The notes: a model not told the origin generated them from the sequence alone. A stretch of DNA of 64,000 nt from Guadua angustifolia (GCA_036346375.1 CM070512.1:40222466-40286465); one strand, 5' to 3'; shown: positions 22,649-34,829, numbered from the stretch's first letter. Translations and numbers: made by a program.

Positions 22649-22915
22649 CTCTTCATTGGGATCGTAGTCGTAGTCGATTTCTCCACGTCGTCGTTCTGGT
22701 CGTGGGCATGGAACTGGGCTTGGGCTCTTGTACGATGACAAGGAACCATCACTGCCCAAGGACAACAATGGGCTCGGTGTTCTTTCCAGCCGCGTGGCTG
22801 CATCATCCTTCTCGGCCAAGTCTTGCTGCCTTCCGGCATCGCCCTCCTCTTGCAGCGGCGTATTACCACCGAGCTCTGCAAGCAGGATCCTCTTAAGCGC
22901 CTTCTTGGCGAGCAA
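22649..22915 (-). pseudogene. CACTA1 second gene, first coding exon
   Basis: Minus-strand frame starting MLAKKALKRILLAELGG at 22915 and reading through an acidic/Ser-rich segment to DYDYDPNEE, followed by GAAGAG|GTATTAAG, a good 5' splice site at 22649/22648. The acceptor at 18447/18446 gives a phase-0 join (NEE to RPERRSRR). Solo LTR E lies entirely inside this intron. Start choice is the first ATG of the open frame. Exon status is inferred from splice sites and phase, not from a known protein match. Confidence 0.5.
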
Positions 22916-24148
22916 TTATTTATCTCCCATCTTACTACAAAACAGATTGCATTGACATCAATTTGAGCCTATTAATATTTACAGTGGGAATTCATTACGG
23001 TTTTATTAATTAGCACGTCAAACTCTTTGGTTAAAATTCTATCCGAATCAATCGCTGACAATCTATTTCTACAGATAAGGGGAATACTTTCTACATCGAA
23101 GGAAACAAGAAATATTGATGGTTGATTCGAAGGAAACAACTAAGAAAAAAGAAACCTCTTTAGTGAGATTATATGAGCAAATGCCTGAACCAAAATACTT
23201 GTCTTGCTAAGCCGAGCGAGGTGGCGGGGTGGTGTCGGCAGGGGAATTTTTACCTTGGTTTGGGCTTTGCTTGGCGTCGGTGAGGCGTCCGTGTCGACGA
23301 GGGTGAGGCTTCGGCAGTTGATGGCCCGGCGGAAAGTTCGTCGCAGGAGCGAGGCCGCGGAGAGGTCACCGAGCGAGGCAACGTGGAGGCGTCGGCGTTA
23401 GCGAGGTCGAGGGTCAGTTCGCCACCGAGTGCGCGAAGCTGTCGAGGAGGCGCGAGCCGCGGAGAGGTCACCGGCCTTGAACGAGTTGTTGTCGGATGCA
23501 CGAGCCCGAGGGGATATCACCGAGGGAGGAGGCGTGGAGGCGTCGACAGGGGAAATTTGGCTTTTGTCCGGGGCAGCACTCGATCTCTCGCCTATTGATA
23601 TTAGGAGTTAGGGATTTGCACAGGCGGTGCACAAGATTTCCACAGGCGGTCCAAACAATTTCTTTAGGCGGCGTCAGTAGAGACCAGGCGGGCATCTCCA
23701 AACGATTATTCGGTCAGTGTAAATATTTGTACACCGGATAATCCATTCGACCAAATGCCTTGAAGTATCTTGCTTGCGATAGCCTCGGATTATACTGCAC
23801 GGATGATCCGGTTCTTGTAAATATGTGTACACGGACCATTGTCGACAAAAACCATTACTAATTCTAACACACAATGCAATGCGAGATAACATTCGATTCT
23901 AACAAACAAAAAGCATTCTCGATTCTAACACACAATGCAAAAAGCATTCTTGATCGGTCCATGGGAACAATGCAATGCGATAACATTAACATTTTCAAAA
24001 CAAATAGATTCTGATTCTAACACGCAAAATGTAAATGTTCAATCGATTGTTCAATACATCCAAAAGGGCACCAAGAGTACATCGAATTATCGCCAACTAG
24101 ATACCTAGCTAAACTACTCTATCTACATCCGAAATCGTCATAAATGCG
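22916..24148. other. CACTA1 interior, no gene; internal CACAGGCGG cluster
   Basis: A GC-rich block at about 23200-23580 (GAGGCGTCG/GAGGTCACCG repeated) has overlapping ORFs on both strands that I do not support. At 23616-23690 there are four AGGCGG motifs (TTGCACAGGCGG, TTCCACAGGCGG, TTTAGGCGG, CAGGCGGG), normally confined to the element ends. From 23880 to 24060 CGATTCTAACACACAATGC is repeated imperfectly. Confidence 0.5.
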
Positions 24149-24233
24149 TCATCTTCGGTCCGACGATAACAACATGTTAGCGGAGGAGCCAGAGGAGGAG
24201 GAGGTGTCCCAGCAGTAGAGGATGGGAGTCGAG

Positions 24234-24467
24234 TCATTTGGCGTCCCTGCCGCTAACGCCGTTGTCATCACTCCCCACCCACATGAATCCTTCGTCGTCC
24301 TCCTCCTCCTCCTCCGGCTTCTCCTCCTCCTCCTCCACCTCCGGCTTCTCCTCCTCCTCCTCGTCGTCGTCGTCGTCGTCGTCCTCCTCCTCCTCCACCT
24401 CCGGCTTCTCCTCCTCCTCGTCCTCGTCCTCCTCCTCCTCCTCGGGAGGGGAGCCGATTCCAAACAC
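24234..24467 (-). pseudogene. CACTA1 acidic low-complexity ORF
   Basis: A minus-strand frame of 77 codons: long Glu/Asp runs separated by KPEVEEE units, then GFMWVGSDDNGVSGRDAK. CACTA2 carries a longer version (55594-56115) with the same order (acidic run, GSDDDGVS, then TSSSSGSSS and LLSSD). Here the last part (ILYCWDTSSSSGSSANMLL) lies in another frame down to 24149, so this copy is frameshifted. An acidic tail could mediate protein contacts. No family is recognised. Opposite-strand Ser/Leu-rich ORFs are shadows of the same repeat. Confidence 0.5.
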
Positions 24468-24730
24468 CGGACGATCCGGCCATGGTTAGGATACCACACC
24501 GGATCATCCTCTATGCGTGAGGTGAAACGTTGCCTAGGAAGTGGAGCCGATTCCACATACAAGACGATCCGGCCCTGGTTAGGATACCACACCGGATCAT
24601 CCTCAATGCGTGAGGCGAAACGTTGCCTAGGAAGTGGAGCCGATTCCACACACCAGACGATCCGTCCCTGGTTAGGATACCCACGGATCATCCTCTATGC
24701 GAGAACCGTGGGCTACAACGGAACTACAAA
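24450..24730. repeat. Three 93-bp tandem repeats
   Basis: Units start GGAGCCGATTCCA at about 24450, 24543 and 24636, and each contains CCGGATCATCCTC. The last runs into the larger 780-bp array, which contains the same sequence once per unit. This is therefore a local amplification of part of that unit. Confidence 0.85.
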
Positions 24731-27130
24731 TCGGGAGGATCCGTATGTGTAAATATATATACCGAGACCATCCTACGGCAAAAAGCCTTCAAAGTTATCT
24801 TGCGTGCCCGAACTCCTGGTTTAAGCGAAGGTAGCGTAAAATGGCCAAACCGTTAAGTCAGATTTAGTGTTGAAGTAATTAATCACCCGCATGGTCCTAA
24901 ATGTTCACATCGATCGCGGGGGGCGGTACATTTCACATGGATCGATCGATTTCACCGAAAGGAACAACTACGAGTGGCGCAACATTCAGATAACTCGTCC
25001 TTACATGAAGATCTGACAAGAGCTAACACCACTAAAATCAACTCAGCACTACGTGTCCATACGTTCTCGGGCTGGGAATTCCTAAAGATCGGAGCCGGAG
25101 CTGGATCACCCTCACGCTCTGCAACAAAGTCACCGGCAGGCTCGTGGAGGTCATGATATTGAAATGGTCTACTCTCGTCACCATCGGACTGATGGGCTAG
25201 CGGTGATGTCGTAGGAGCAGGCTATGGACCTTGGGCTTGTGGGTCTCCGGGAGTTGTCTCTACCGCACTAACAGGGTTCACCCTCGGACCCTAAAAACCT
25301 ATAGTAGCCTTATTCCCTGTGATCATAGTAATCACAACAGTAAGTGATTGGCCGGGAGACCAAAGCTCTACACATGTTGTCTAGCTAGGTGCTCTCCTCA
25401 AGCACGGGAGCCGATTCCACAGACCGGACGATCCGACAGAGGTTAGGATAACGCACCGGATCATCCTCTATGCGTACAACTTTCACCGTGGGCTCCAACA
25501 GAACTACAAATCAGGAGGATCCGGTATGTGTAAATATATGTATACGAGACCATCCTACTAGGCAAAAAGCCTTGAAGTTATCTTGCGTCGAACTCCATAA
25601 GTGAAACGATTAAGCGTAAAATGGCCATACCGTTTCGTGCATGATTTAGTGTTGAAGTAATTAATCACCCTTACGGTCCTAAATGTTCACATCGTTCATG
25701 GGCGCTACATTTCACATGGATCGATCGATTTCACCGAAAGGAACAACTACGAGTGGCGCAACATTCAGATAACTCGTCCTTACATGAAGATTCGACAAGA
25801 GCTAACACCACTAAAATCAACTCAGCACTACGTGTCCATACGTTCTCGGGCTGGGAATGCCTAAAGATCGGAGCCGGAGCTGGATCACCCTCGTGCTCTG
25901 CAACATAGTCGCCGGCAGGCTCGTGGAGGTCATTGATATTGAAATGGTCTACTCTCATCACCATCGGACTGATGGGCTAGCGGTGATGTCATAGGAGCAG
26001 GCTATGGGCCATGGGCTTGGGGGTCTCCGGGAGTTGTCTCTGCCGCACTAACAGGGTCCACCCTCGGACCCTAAAACCCATAGTAGCCTTATTCTCTGTG
26101 ATCATAGCAATCACAGTGATGAAGTGATTGGTGGAGACCAAAGCTCTACACATGTTGTCTAGCTAGGTGCTCTCCTCAGCACGGAGCCGATTCCTGCACA
26201 GGATGATCCGGCAGAGGTTAGGATAATGCACCGGATCATCCTCTATGCGTACAACATTCACCATGGGCTCCAACGGAACTACAAATCAGGAGGATCTGGT
26301 ATGTGTAAATATATGTATACCTGACCATCCTACCGGCAAAAAGCCTTCGAAGTTATCTTGCGTGCTCGAACTCCACAAGCGAAATAGTGCAACATAAAAT
26401 GGCCATACCGTTCGCTACAGATTTAGTGTTGAAGTAATTAATCACCCGCACGGTCCTAAATGTTCACATCGTTCGCAGGGGGCGCTACATTTCACATGGA
26501 TCAATCGATTACACCGAAAGGAACAACTATGAGTGGCGCAACATTCAGATAACTCGTCCTTACATGAAGATCCGACAAGAGTTAACACCACTAAAATCAA
26601 CTCAGCACTACGTGTCCGTATGTTCTCAGGCTGGGAATGCCTAAAGATCGAAGTCGGAGCTGGATCACCCTCACGCTCTGCAATAGAGTCGCCGGCAGGC
26701 TCGTGGAGGTCATGATATTGAAAAGGTCTACTCTCGTCACCATCGGACTGATGGGCTAGCGGTGATGTCGTATGAGCAGGCTATGGGCCATGGGCTTGGG
26801 GGTCTCGGGAGTTGTCTCGCCAGACTTAATGAGGTCCACCCTCGGACCCTAAAACCCGTAGTGACCTTATTCTCTGTGATCATAGCAATCACAATGAGAA
26901 GTGATTGGCCGGGAGACCAAAGCTCTACACATGTTGTCTATCTAGGTGCTCTCCTCAAGCACGGGAGCCGATTCCACACACCGGACGATCCGGCAGTGGT
27001 TAGGATAACGACCGGATCATCCTCTATGCATACAACTTTCGTAGTGGGCTACAGCGGAACTACAAAACAGGATGATCCGGTATGTGTAAATATATATCTG
27101 GGACCATCCTAGGCGAAAAAGCCTTGATGC
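24637..27130. repeat. Tandem array of about 780-bp units (three full, one divergent partial)
   Basis: Anchors: GAGCCGATTCC near 24637, 25408, 26184 and 26966; AACAACTAYGAGTGGCGC near 24963, 25742 and 26522; AAGCTCTACACATGTTG near 25363, 26141 and 26920. A more divergent unit (AAGTGGCGCAATAAGC near 27250) follows. CACTA2 holds related units from 54605 to about 55450. Each unit encodes, on the minus strand, a short frame with LHEPAGDYVAEHEGDPAPAP, and carries CCGGATCATCC paired with GGATCCGG or GGATGATCCGG. Confidence 0.88.
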
Positions 27131-27190
27131 ATGATTGTCATGAAAGAGTACAAAGTTAAATAAAATTGTCATGAAATGCATCGTTCCAAT

Positions 27191-27480
27191 CTAGGCGAAC
27201 ACAGTGAAATCGAAATACGACATATCAAGCAAGTTAGAGTGCATAACAACCGAAAAGACAAGTGGCGCAATAAGCAAAGAACTACTCGTCCGTGCTTGGA
27301 CTAGTACCAAAAAGATCGGAGCCAGAGTTGGAGTCTTCCATATCAGCCTCACGCTCAACACCGTCGGCGTTAGGCTCATCGAGGTTCTCCTCTTGGGACT
27401 TTGTAGCTTCAGTCTCCTCATCAGGGGCCTGTGAACCTGTTGGTGAAGGGGTCGGAGCAATCGCTTGGTCACCGGCAAGG
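27191..27480 (-). pseudogene. CACTA1 accessory gene, possible terminal exon
   Basis: A minus-strand frame reads DEETEATKSQEENLDEPNAD, then DMEDSNSGSDLFGTS, to a stop near 27280. It resembles the frame in the 780-bp units (LDEPNADGVEREAD against LHEPAGDYVAEHEGD), so the array seems to be amplified copies of this exon. Acidic and Ser-rich; no known family. Exon status is inferred. Confidence 0.4.
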
Positions 27481-28210
27481 TGCGATGGGCCTATCTCAGG
27501 CCGCCTTTATAGGTTCGGAGGTCGATCCACAACACCGTGTCGGCAATATTCTCTGTGATTTGAGTAATCACAAGGCGGCGTGTTGAGTCCGGAGACCGAT
27601 GTTACTGTACATGTTGGCGCAGTGTTATCCTTATCAGGGGCCTCAAGGGCTGTAGGTGAACTCACAGGGGCATACTCGAAGGCAATGACTAGATCGTCGT
27701 CAACTTGAGGAGTCGGCACCTCATCGATAGGTGCAGAACTCAACGATACTACACTACGGCGGCCATCTCGTTAGTCATGTCGGCATGCAGACGTATGTTC
27801 GGTATCATTGAACAGCAAGGGCATGGTCGATGTGGGTGCATCCGCTAAAGTAGGTGGAGTAGTGGACAACGGGCGGATGCCTTATCATCGGCTAGTCGGA
27901 GAACATCCTGTCAAGACCGTAGGTGTGGTGGGGAACGTGGACACGGAGTGGGCGGAAGCCCCAGCGAAGCAAGTGGGGCAGCAATGCGGTGGCGGGAGGT
28001 GGGCGAGGTGGCAGCTCGGTATGCAAGACCAAGCTGCATTGTACAAGCCGACCAAAGTAGCTCGAAAGAAAGTGAACATCCGAGCCATTTTCATCGACCT
28101 TGTAGCAAAGCCGCTGGGTCGCTCTCTTGATGCAACCTCATCTCCTCTAGTAATTGGGTGCTGTGTCTCTCATTTGTTGGGCAATTGAAGCTGCCTAAAA
28201 TTTCGCAACT
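27481..28210. other. CACTA1 interior, nothing firmly coding
   Basis: Short minus-strand frames (for example APIDEVPTPQVDDDLVIAFE near 27690) may be degraded exons of the accessory gene, but they are too short and broken to assign. Confidence 0.35.
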
Positions 28211-29740
28211 CAACAATCAAAGCAATTCGTGAGTAAGCTCGAGGGGTGAAAGCAAGCCGCGATCACCGGTGTCACGTTAGGAGCTGCGACGATCTGGTGA
28301 GTCATCTCGGTCCTCAGTCTGAGCCTAATCCACCCGCCTCGTGGTCGTGGGCTTGGGTAGTGGAAAGTACTCGGGGTCTTCCTCCTCCTCCTCGTCGTCA
28401 TCCAGTCAATATCAATGATCAGGCCAACCCAAAGCATGCTCCTCGGCCTCTGCTAGTGCTCGTCCTCCCTTGGCGGTCTCTCTCGGTTCCTCGGTATCGC
28501 TCTGAGCCCTCCTCATGGAATCTTGGCCTGCGTCTGTCGTCAAGAGATGGAGGCATGTCTTGTGAAGACGAACTCGCGCTTCGGTACTCCTCACGATGCT
28601 CGTCGGGGCGCGAAGGTACTGCATATGTAAGAAATTATATGCGCAAATGGTTGTTGTCCGCCAAACTCATAGCATCTGCAATAGGATCTTCAATCTCACA
28701 AATGATAAAATCGAGAATGTCGAGCGGCTCGTGAGATAGGATCGAATAAAGTAACCACTCATCGCAAACTAGTGATCATCTCGACATTCCCAATCCTCGC
28801 AGCAAGTGACTTCCTCAAAGCCATGTGGACCGCCTTTGCCTCGAGGAGTGAGACGTGCGGATGGCGAAGGGATCAACGGGCAGTCTGTTGGAACAGAAAG
28901 CGAATCTGGTCATCTATCGGGAAACACCCTCCGGCCTTAGCACGACGAGGTAGTGTGTTGTCTGCGTACACCACCTGATGCAAAGTTCGGGCCTCCTCCT
29001 CAAAACCAAACAACTCAAGCAAAGTGGACCTGTACACCCTCTGGGGTTCTCCGTCATGCATGAATTGAATGTATCTGTGCTGGTGGTCGATCCAAAGCGC
29101 GGGCGAGAAGTCTCGACCCACTTTTCCACTACCGTGTCGAACTCACATCAACGACTGGTAAGACCTTGAAATGGTCCAAGTGTCTCTGACGTCCACCCCA
29201 CCCGCTGCCCTCTGCAAGAGGAAGTTGAGCGTCCCTGCAGTCCAGCTGGACCTCGAAGCTCTCAGACGTAACAAAGAAGCTTTGTTGAAGAACCGTCCAG
29301 AACCTCCTATGAACTCCAAATTCTCTCGCTTGCGGAAACCAAACATTGACATCAGAGAAACGAAGGCTCTTTACCCTTCGGGATGGGAGGTTCGAAGGTC
29401 TCTAAGTCTTATCTCAGGTCGGGGATGTGGCACATGGTACTCCTCGTCCTCTTCCTTTTCATCGCTAGTCTCCTCCTCATGCGGAACTATGTTGGGGCGA
29501 GCACGCTTTTGCCTAGCAGTGTGCTCGGAAGATGTCGAACCACCACGAAAAGTGCAGCTGGAACGACGAGGAGGTGCCGCACCACCCTCTCGTGAATTGA
29601 GTGCCCCTCCCTCTCGGCCCCTCTGCTGTGACTCTTTATGTCTCTAATCGCAATTGGCGGCCACGCCCGCATACTGAGCCAAATTAGCATCTGCAGCCAT
29701 CTCATTTCGCACCGCCTATACGTGCCTTGGACTTCTTAGC
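28211..29740 (-). pseudogene. CACTA1 accessory gene, uncharacterised plant-transposon-type protein
   Basis: Minus-strand coding pieces in order: a start near 29700 (MAADANLAQYAGVAANCD), a basic/acidic region with EEETSDEKEEDEEYHVPHPR, then MFGFRKRENLEFIGGSGRF, then LWIDHQHRYIQFMHDGEPQR, KAGGCFPIDDQIRFLFQQTA, and near 28690 DFIICEIEDPIADAM. The order (head piece, HQHRY, QxRFLF, then a D-E-ED region) is like an unnamed family of plant transposon-associated proteins that I recall from grass genomes. I cannot name its function. Several stops and shifts are present. It lies downstream of TNP2 and upstream of the tandem array. Confidence 0.45.
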
Positions 29741-30594
29741 CTTCTCGGCTCACACAACAACTTCTTTTCCCTTCCTTTTCCTCGCTATCGCAAGTTGCAC
29801 GGTTGAATGTCAAGAACTTGCGTCGTATTCATATGCATTTGAGTGGAGTCCAAAGAAACCAGAGGATGTGGATCTCACCGCTTACAAAGTGAAGGAGAGT
29901 CGATCGCCAGCCGAGGGCTCGGATTTGTTGGTGGCGACAAAACGGGTGGCGCGAATCGGGTGTGTGGCGGCGCGAGGCGGTGGAGGATTGGAGTACGGCA
30001 TTGCAAGGCATGGAAGCAGACTCTGGCGCAAAGCGGCGTGGAGGCGTGGAGAGAGAGTAGTTTAGTGCGATCGATATTAAAGCTCCATGCGGTTCTCAAT
30101 GTTGAAGCGTGTTTTGGCTAAGGTTAAGACTTGAGATCAACATCTTTGGATGATCGTTATCGAAACATCACCGTTGGATCGATGCCTCTGTTCGACCGGT
30201 GGCGGGATGGTTCGCCACCGAGGAAAAAGAATCGGATCATCACTTGTAGCGGTGTGCTAGCAAAGTCACAATAACGAAAGGAGCGGACAATACGAAGACC
30301 GGACGATCCATATAGGAAAAGATAAAGATGCTCTCGAATGCGGACGAAGGAGGCCTCGAAGCTAAGATTCACATATTGGACATTCCGTTAAGTTGAGAAA
30401 AAACCGTACCGGATTATTGTCCGGATGAATAGTGCTTAGCTTCCTTGGGCCTCTGTTGGCTTCAGTTTACAGGATGATCTGGCCTAATAGCGAATTATCT
30501 ACTGTACTATCCTGCACTTTCACACAACAGTTTTAGTCAAGTTCAATAAAAAATATAAGTTCTATTACATATTAAGTTTATACACAACATGTCC
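29741..30594. other. CACTA1 interior between accessory gene and TNP2
   Basis: No supported gene. GC-rich to 30110, then mixed. It holds dispersed CGGATCATC/GGATGATCTGG motifs (near 30234 and 30472) related to those of the tandem array. It probably contains the promoter of the accessory gene (minus) and the 3' end of TNP2. Confidence 0.4.
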
Positions 30595-33500
30595 CTATTT
30601 GCCTTTAACAACTTTTTCGACGCAATCATCACGCATATATGGCATCATTGAAATATCGAGGGTTTCTTCTACAAGTTTGATCCTCTCCGGATCTCCTAAA
30701 AGCGGTAGGTCGTTGAGGCGATTGTAATACGCCTCGTTGTGCACATTGTCAACTCAACGATCCTTTGTTTTCCGGGAACAACAATGTTCCTTTTCTTATT
30801 CTTTCGGGTCAGCTATGTAGAAAACTTGCGAGACTTGAAGCTAGTATCCGAGGGTCGGTTTGTGGCCAAGATTGTTGAGGTCGGCGATTTGTGAACCCAT
30901 AGTTGTCCACCTCCACACCATTAGGATGTTTGACCCGATTCTTGCGAAATCGGGGATCTGCATATCCCTTCCATAGTCGAGTTTCCAAATTTCTTCAATA
31001 ATTCCATAGTAGGTGTTCTTCTCCCCTATCGCATCTATGGCTTCTACCCGAACGCCACTGTTTTGGGCCAACGTCTTCTTGTCATTTTGAATGGTATAAA
31101 ACGTGTACCCATTGATGTCATACGCTAACCATGATGTTACCAGACTTGATGGGCCATGAGCCAACATTTTCAATGTTTCTGTATCTTCGTCCTCACCATC
31201 TGGTATGTTTTGGTTCTTGAACCATGTGGTAAACATGCACTTATTCTCTTTCAGGATCCAATCAACTTGGCGTCCTAGATTTTCTCTTTCAAGCTCTTCC
31301 AGGTGTTGCTCCACGTACGGCTCCACTATCTTTAGCTGTTGCAAGATGGTGAAATGTGCTTGGTCCACATTCTTGTACTAATGGTCGATGAATCTTTTCT
31401 TTCCCTTAGTCCCTTTACCAGTCAACCTCCCCTCATGTCGAGGGACAGGCACACCAATCGGCCTTTCCGTGGGCATGAAGTAATCCGTGCAACACTCAAT
31501 GACTTCCTCAATATTGTAGCCCTCAATAATGGAACCCTCTAGGTAAGCACGATTCCGTTGTAAGCTCTTAAGCAAGCCCATCCACCTCTCAAATGGAAAC
31601 ATCCGATGTAAGAATCTTGGTCCCGTACCTTTACCTCCTCGACAAGGTGAACCAAGAGGTGCGGCATGATATCGAAAAAGGATGGAGGAAGCACATATCA
31701 AGTTGGTTTATAGTCTCCACTATGTAGTTCTGCAGATAGCTCAAATTGTTCATCATCGATTACCTTACGTGAAATCGCATTGCGAAATGACATGACCATG
31801 TGATGGCCACCTTTACAAATGTTGAGTTGATACCCCTGATTGCAATTGGGAGCATTTGTGTCATCATGACGTGGAAGTGGTGAGACTTCATACCACTTAT
31901 CTTTAAATCTTTCATCGATACTAGGTTTTTGATGTTGGATGAATAACCAGATGGGACTCTGACCCCACATAAGCACTTGCACACTGATCTTTTCTCCTCG
32001 GTACCGAGAGTAGCTTCTTTGGGGAAGGTAATACTTTCCATGTGTTCTTTCTTGAGGGTGTAGTTCTTTCCGATTTTAAGTACTACTAAGTCTTTCTGAG
32101 CTTTAAGACCATCCTTTGTCTTGTACTGAATGTCCAACAAGAGACCTAGTACGCTTTCACAGACATTCTTTATGACATGCATGGCATCGATGCTATGGTG
32201 AATTTTCAAGTCCTTCAAGTAGGGCAAATACTTGTAGAAAATTGACATCTTTTTGAACAGGACAATAGGCGGAGGAACCTCCTCATCGGTATTCTTTCTC
32301 TTTCGACCCCTCTTTTGGCCTCGTGACCGCTTCTTCCGAAAACCACCTTGATGTTCGGACCATTTCAAACACTTTTTTCCCTTCTGATTGCTTTGGAGCC
32401 ACACCTTCCTCAACCGTATTGTCAAAATACTTGCCCATCTTGCGTTATTTGTGAGCTTTCAGTAAGAAACGGCGGTGCCGCATGTACACTAACTTCTGTG
32501 AGCATAGAAGGAACGTCGACAAAGTTTCATCCATGCATACTACACAAGCTGTCTTCCCTTTAATCTGACCCGATAGGGCTAGAAGGGCGGGGTAATCACC
32601 GATGGTAACAAAAATAATGGCTTTTAGTGTGAAGTACTGTTGTTGGAACTGATCCCACACATGGGCCCCATCGTGCCACAACATGGCCATATCTTCCATC
32701 AGTGGTTCGAGAAACACATCAATATCTACTCCAGGCTGTCTCGGACCTTGGATAAGAATGGACAACATTAGGTACCTTCTCTTCATACATAGCCATGAAG
32801 GAAGGTTGTAGATGGACAGGACTCTTGGCCAAGTGCTATATGTGGCATTCCATTCACGAAAGGATTCATACCATCGATTTTCGGTCACGAACCTTACATT
32901 CTGGGTTCGTTGCGAAATCTGGATACATGCGATCAAAATTTCTCCATTGTCTACCATCGGTGGGTGTCGAATCTTTCCATCTTTTCTGCGCTTGTCGAAT
33001 GCCAACCCATTAGTTCGAGTCCCTCTCATTCGAAAGTACAAACATTTCAGGCGTGCCAATAAGCGGCAAGTACCACATCACCAACGCAGGATTCTTTTCT
33101 TCTTGTCCGTGCACGAAGAAGTGTCTTCTTCAAGTTATTACCGATAGTACTATTCTTGTTCTTCTTCTTCTTAGAGTAGTCTTGGTGAAGAATCATCATC
33201 GTCGGGAGTCATCATTCTTCTTATACCAGCTTCGCCTTGCACTGCGGGCATTGATCCAAGTCCGCGTAATCTTTACGGAAGAGGATCTGATGGTTCGGAC
33301 ATGCATGTATCTTTTGCACATCCAATGACATCGGGTGATAAGCTTCTTCGAAATAAGTGCTCGTTGGCAAGGTGGGCAATCCATTAGCCTTCGAGTATTT
33401 ACGCCAAGAGCCTCAACGGATCGGTGAAACTCTTGTCCAGACCATCCATTGCTAGCCTTCAGCAGAGAAGCATCAAGACCGTATGCAACACCGTAAACTC

Positions 33501-34007
33501 TGGAGGACAACCCTTGGATTCCTCATATAACAGATCATTCACTGCTTTGTGTAACGCATCGACATTATCTAAACCTGTCATCTCCTTTAAAACCTGTGGT
33601 TCGGCATGGCGCAACATTTCCTCTACATCAGCGATACGACCATAATCTAGCAAACGAGCATGCACATGAGCTTCATCTCCCAAACCATCAGTGTCACCTC
33701 CGGCACTTCGATCATCCATGAGATCGGGATCAACGTCATCGATTGTTTGCGATGTACGTTACTCGCCATGGTTGGACCAACATGTGTAATCCTCTATAAA
33801 ACCTCTCATGATCAGGTGTGTTCTGATTACACTTAAATCTCCCCACCCTACATTGTTCTTACAGTCTTTGCATGGACAAAGTATTTTCGTTTCCTTCTTA
33901 CTCCAGGCGTCCTTCTGAGCGGCTTTAATAAAAGTTTCGAGTTCTTTGAGGAATACACCCTTATTTCTTGGGGCATTGTACATCCATGCCCTTTCCATCT
34001 TGAACAC
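30595..34007 (-). pseudogene. TNP2-type CACTA transposase (broken)
   Basis: The transposase cuts and joins the element ends. Minus strand in order: transposase-associated domain (MFKMERAWMYNAPRNKGVFL, then CPCKDCKN, 34007-33759); linker with NGWSGQEFHRSVEALG (about 33440) and TNP2 core with CQRALISKKLI..CHWMCKRY; core continued with TYSTWPRVLSIYNLPSWLCM and LIQGPRQPGVDIDVFLEPLM (33059-32445); HHSIDAMHVIKNVCESVLGL (32200); DUF4218-like FPFERWMGLLKSLQRNRAYL (31600); DUF4216-like YYGIIEEIWKLDYG (30990) and a C-terminus ending at 30595. At least five frameshifts or stops separate these blocks (near 33760, 33510, 33190, 32440 and 31700), though some may be introns. The full domain order of the family is present. 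Confidence 0.92.
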
Positions 34008-34829
34008 ATGTAAAATCAGATCGAAATGTCAATTATTTAGATAGAACTTTAACAAGAGAACCCTAAGTTAAATACTATAAAATGATTTTATTAAAATCAC
34101 GAAAGAATGTAATGTCCTCTCCCTCTAGATCTATGACAGTGGGCCAGAGTGTCATAAAGTGAATCACGAATTTTAAAGAGTGTTAGTGGCTTCAATCTCC
34201 CCTCTAGAGAGAGGGAGGGATACAAGATCTGTCTACAGATCTAGAAGGTGAGGGCTTCAACCCCTCTCCCATACACATTCTATCTACACTACATCTTCCT
34301 CTCCACAAGATATATAAACCTCTACAAATGTCAGGAATGAGATGCTCTTACCTTAGAGAGTAACTAGCTATTCCAAGGATTTCAAGTTCAAAACCTAGCT
34401 CCCCCCTTGTTTTCACAATTTTGGGGCTGCCTGGAACTGCCGCATAGAACGATCTGTTTGGAGCTTTAAAGCGAAGTTTCCACAGTGACTTCCTAAGACA
34501 ACGACTGCAGAAAATAATAACGATAAAGCAAAAGCAAGACTCTGGGATGATCCGTCAATGGACAAAAGAACCACACGGAGTATTTTACATTTCATGGATT
34601 TCGTGTAGTGCCATTGTTGCAACATAACGGATGATCGATGCGTCAATACAAACTCATCTGGGAGTATTGTGCGGGCGTTGGATTTCTGTGTTTTGCGGTA
34701 TTGTAGAACAAAGGATGCTCCTAAGACGCATACATGAAAGCATATCTGGCATCTCCTTCGTCACAAAATTTGCAGACAAGCATTTACAAAATTTGGACAG
34801 GCGGTTTGTTTAAGAACTACGCCTTTAAA
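34008..34829. other. TNP2 upstream region of CACTA1
   Basis: No gene is supported. On the minus strand this precedes the TNP2 start at 34007 and should hold its promoter and leader. A TATA-like GTTTATATATC is present near 34310-34320 (minus). GGCGG-type subterminal motifs begin near 34795. Confidence 0.45.

Noticed and set aside
24450..24730. Three regularly spaced repeats resembling a CRISPR array
   Set aside because: The 93-bp units are contiguous with no spacers, this is a plant genome, and they are part of a transposon repeat.
24222..24752. 176- and 180-codon Leu/Val- and Arg-rich ORFs around 24300
   Set aside because: Alternative-frame readings of the (GAG/GAC)n acidic repeat; only the acidic frame is conserved in CACTA2.
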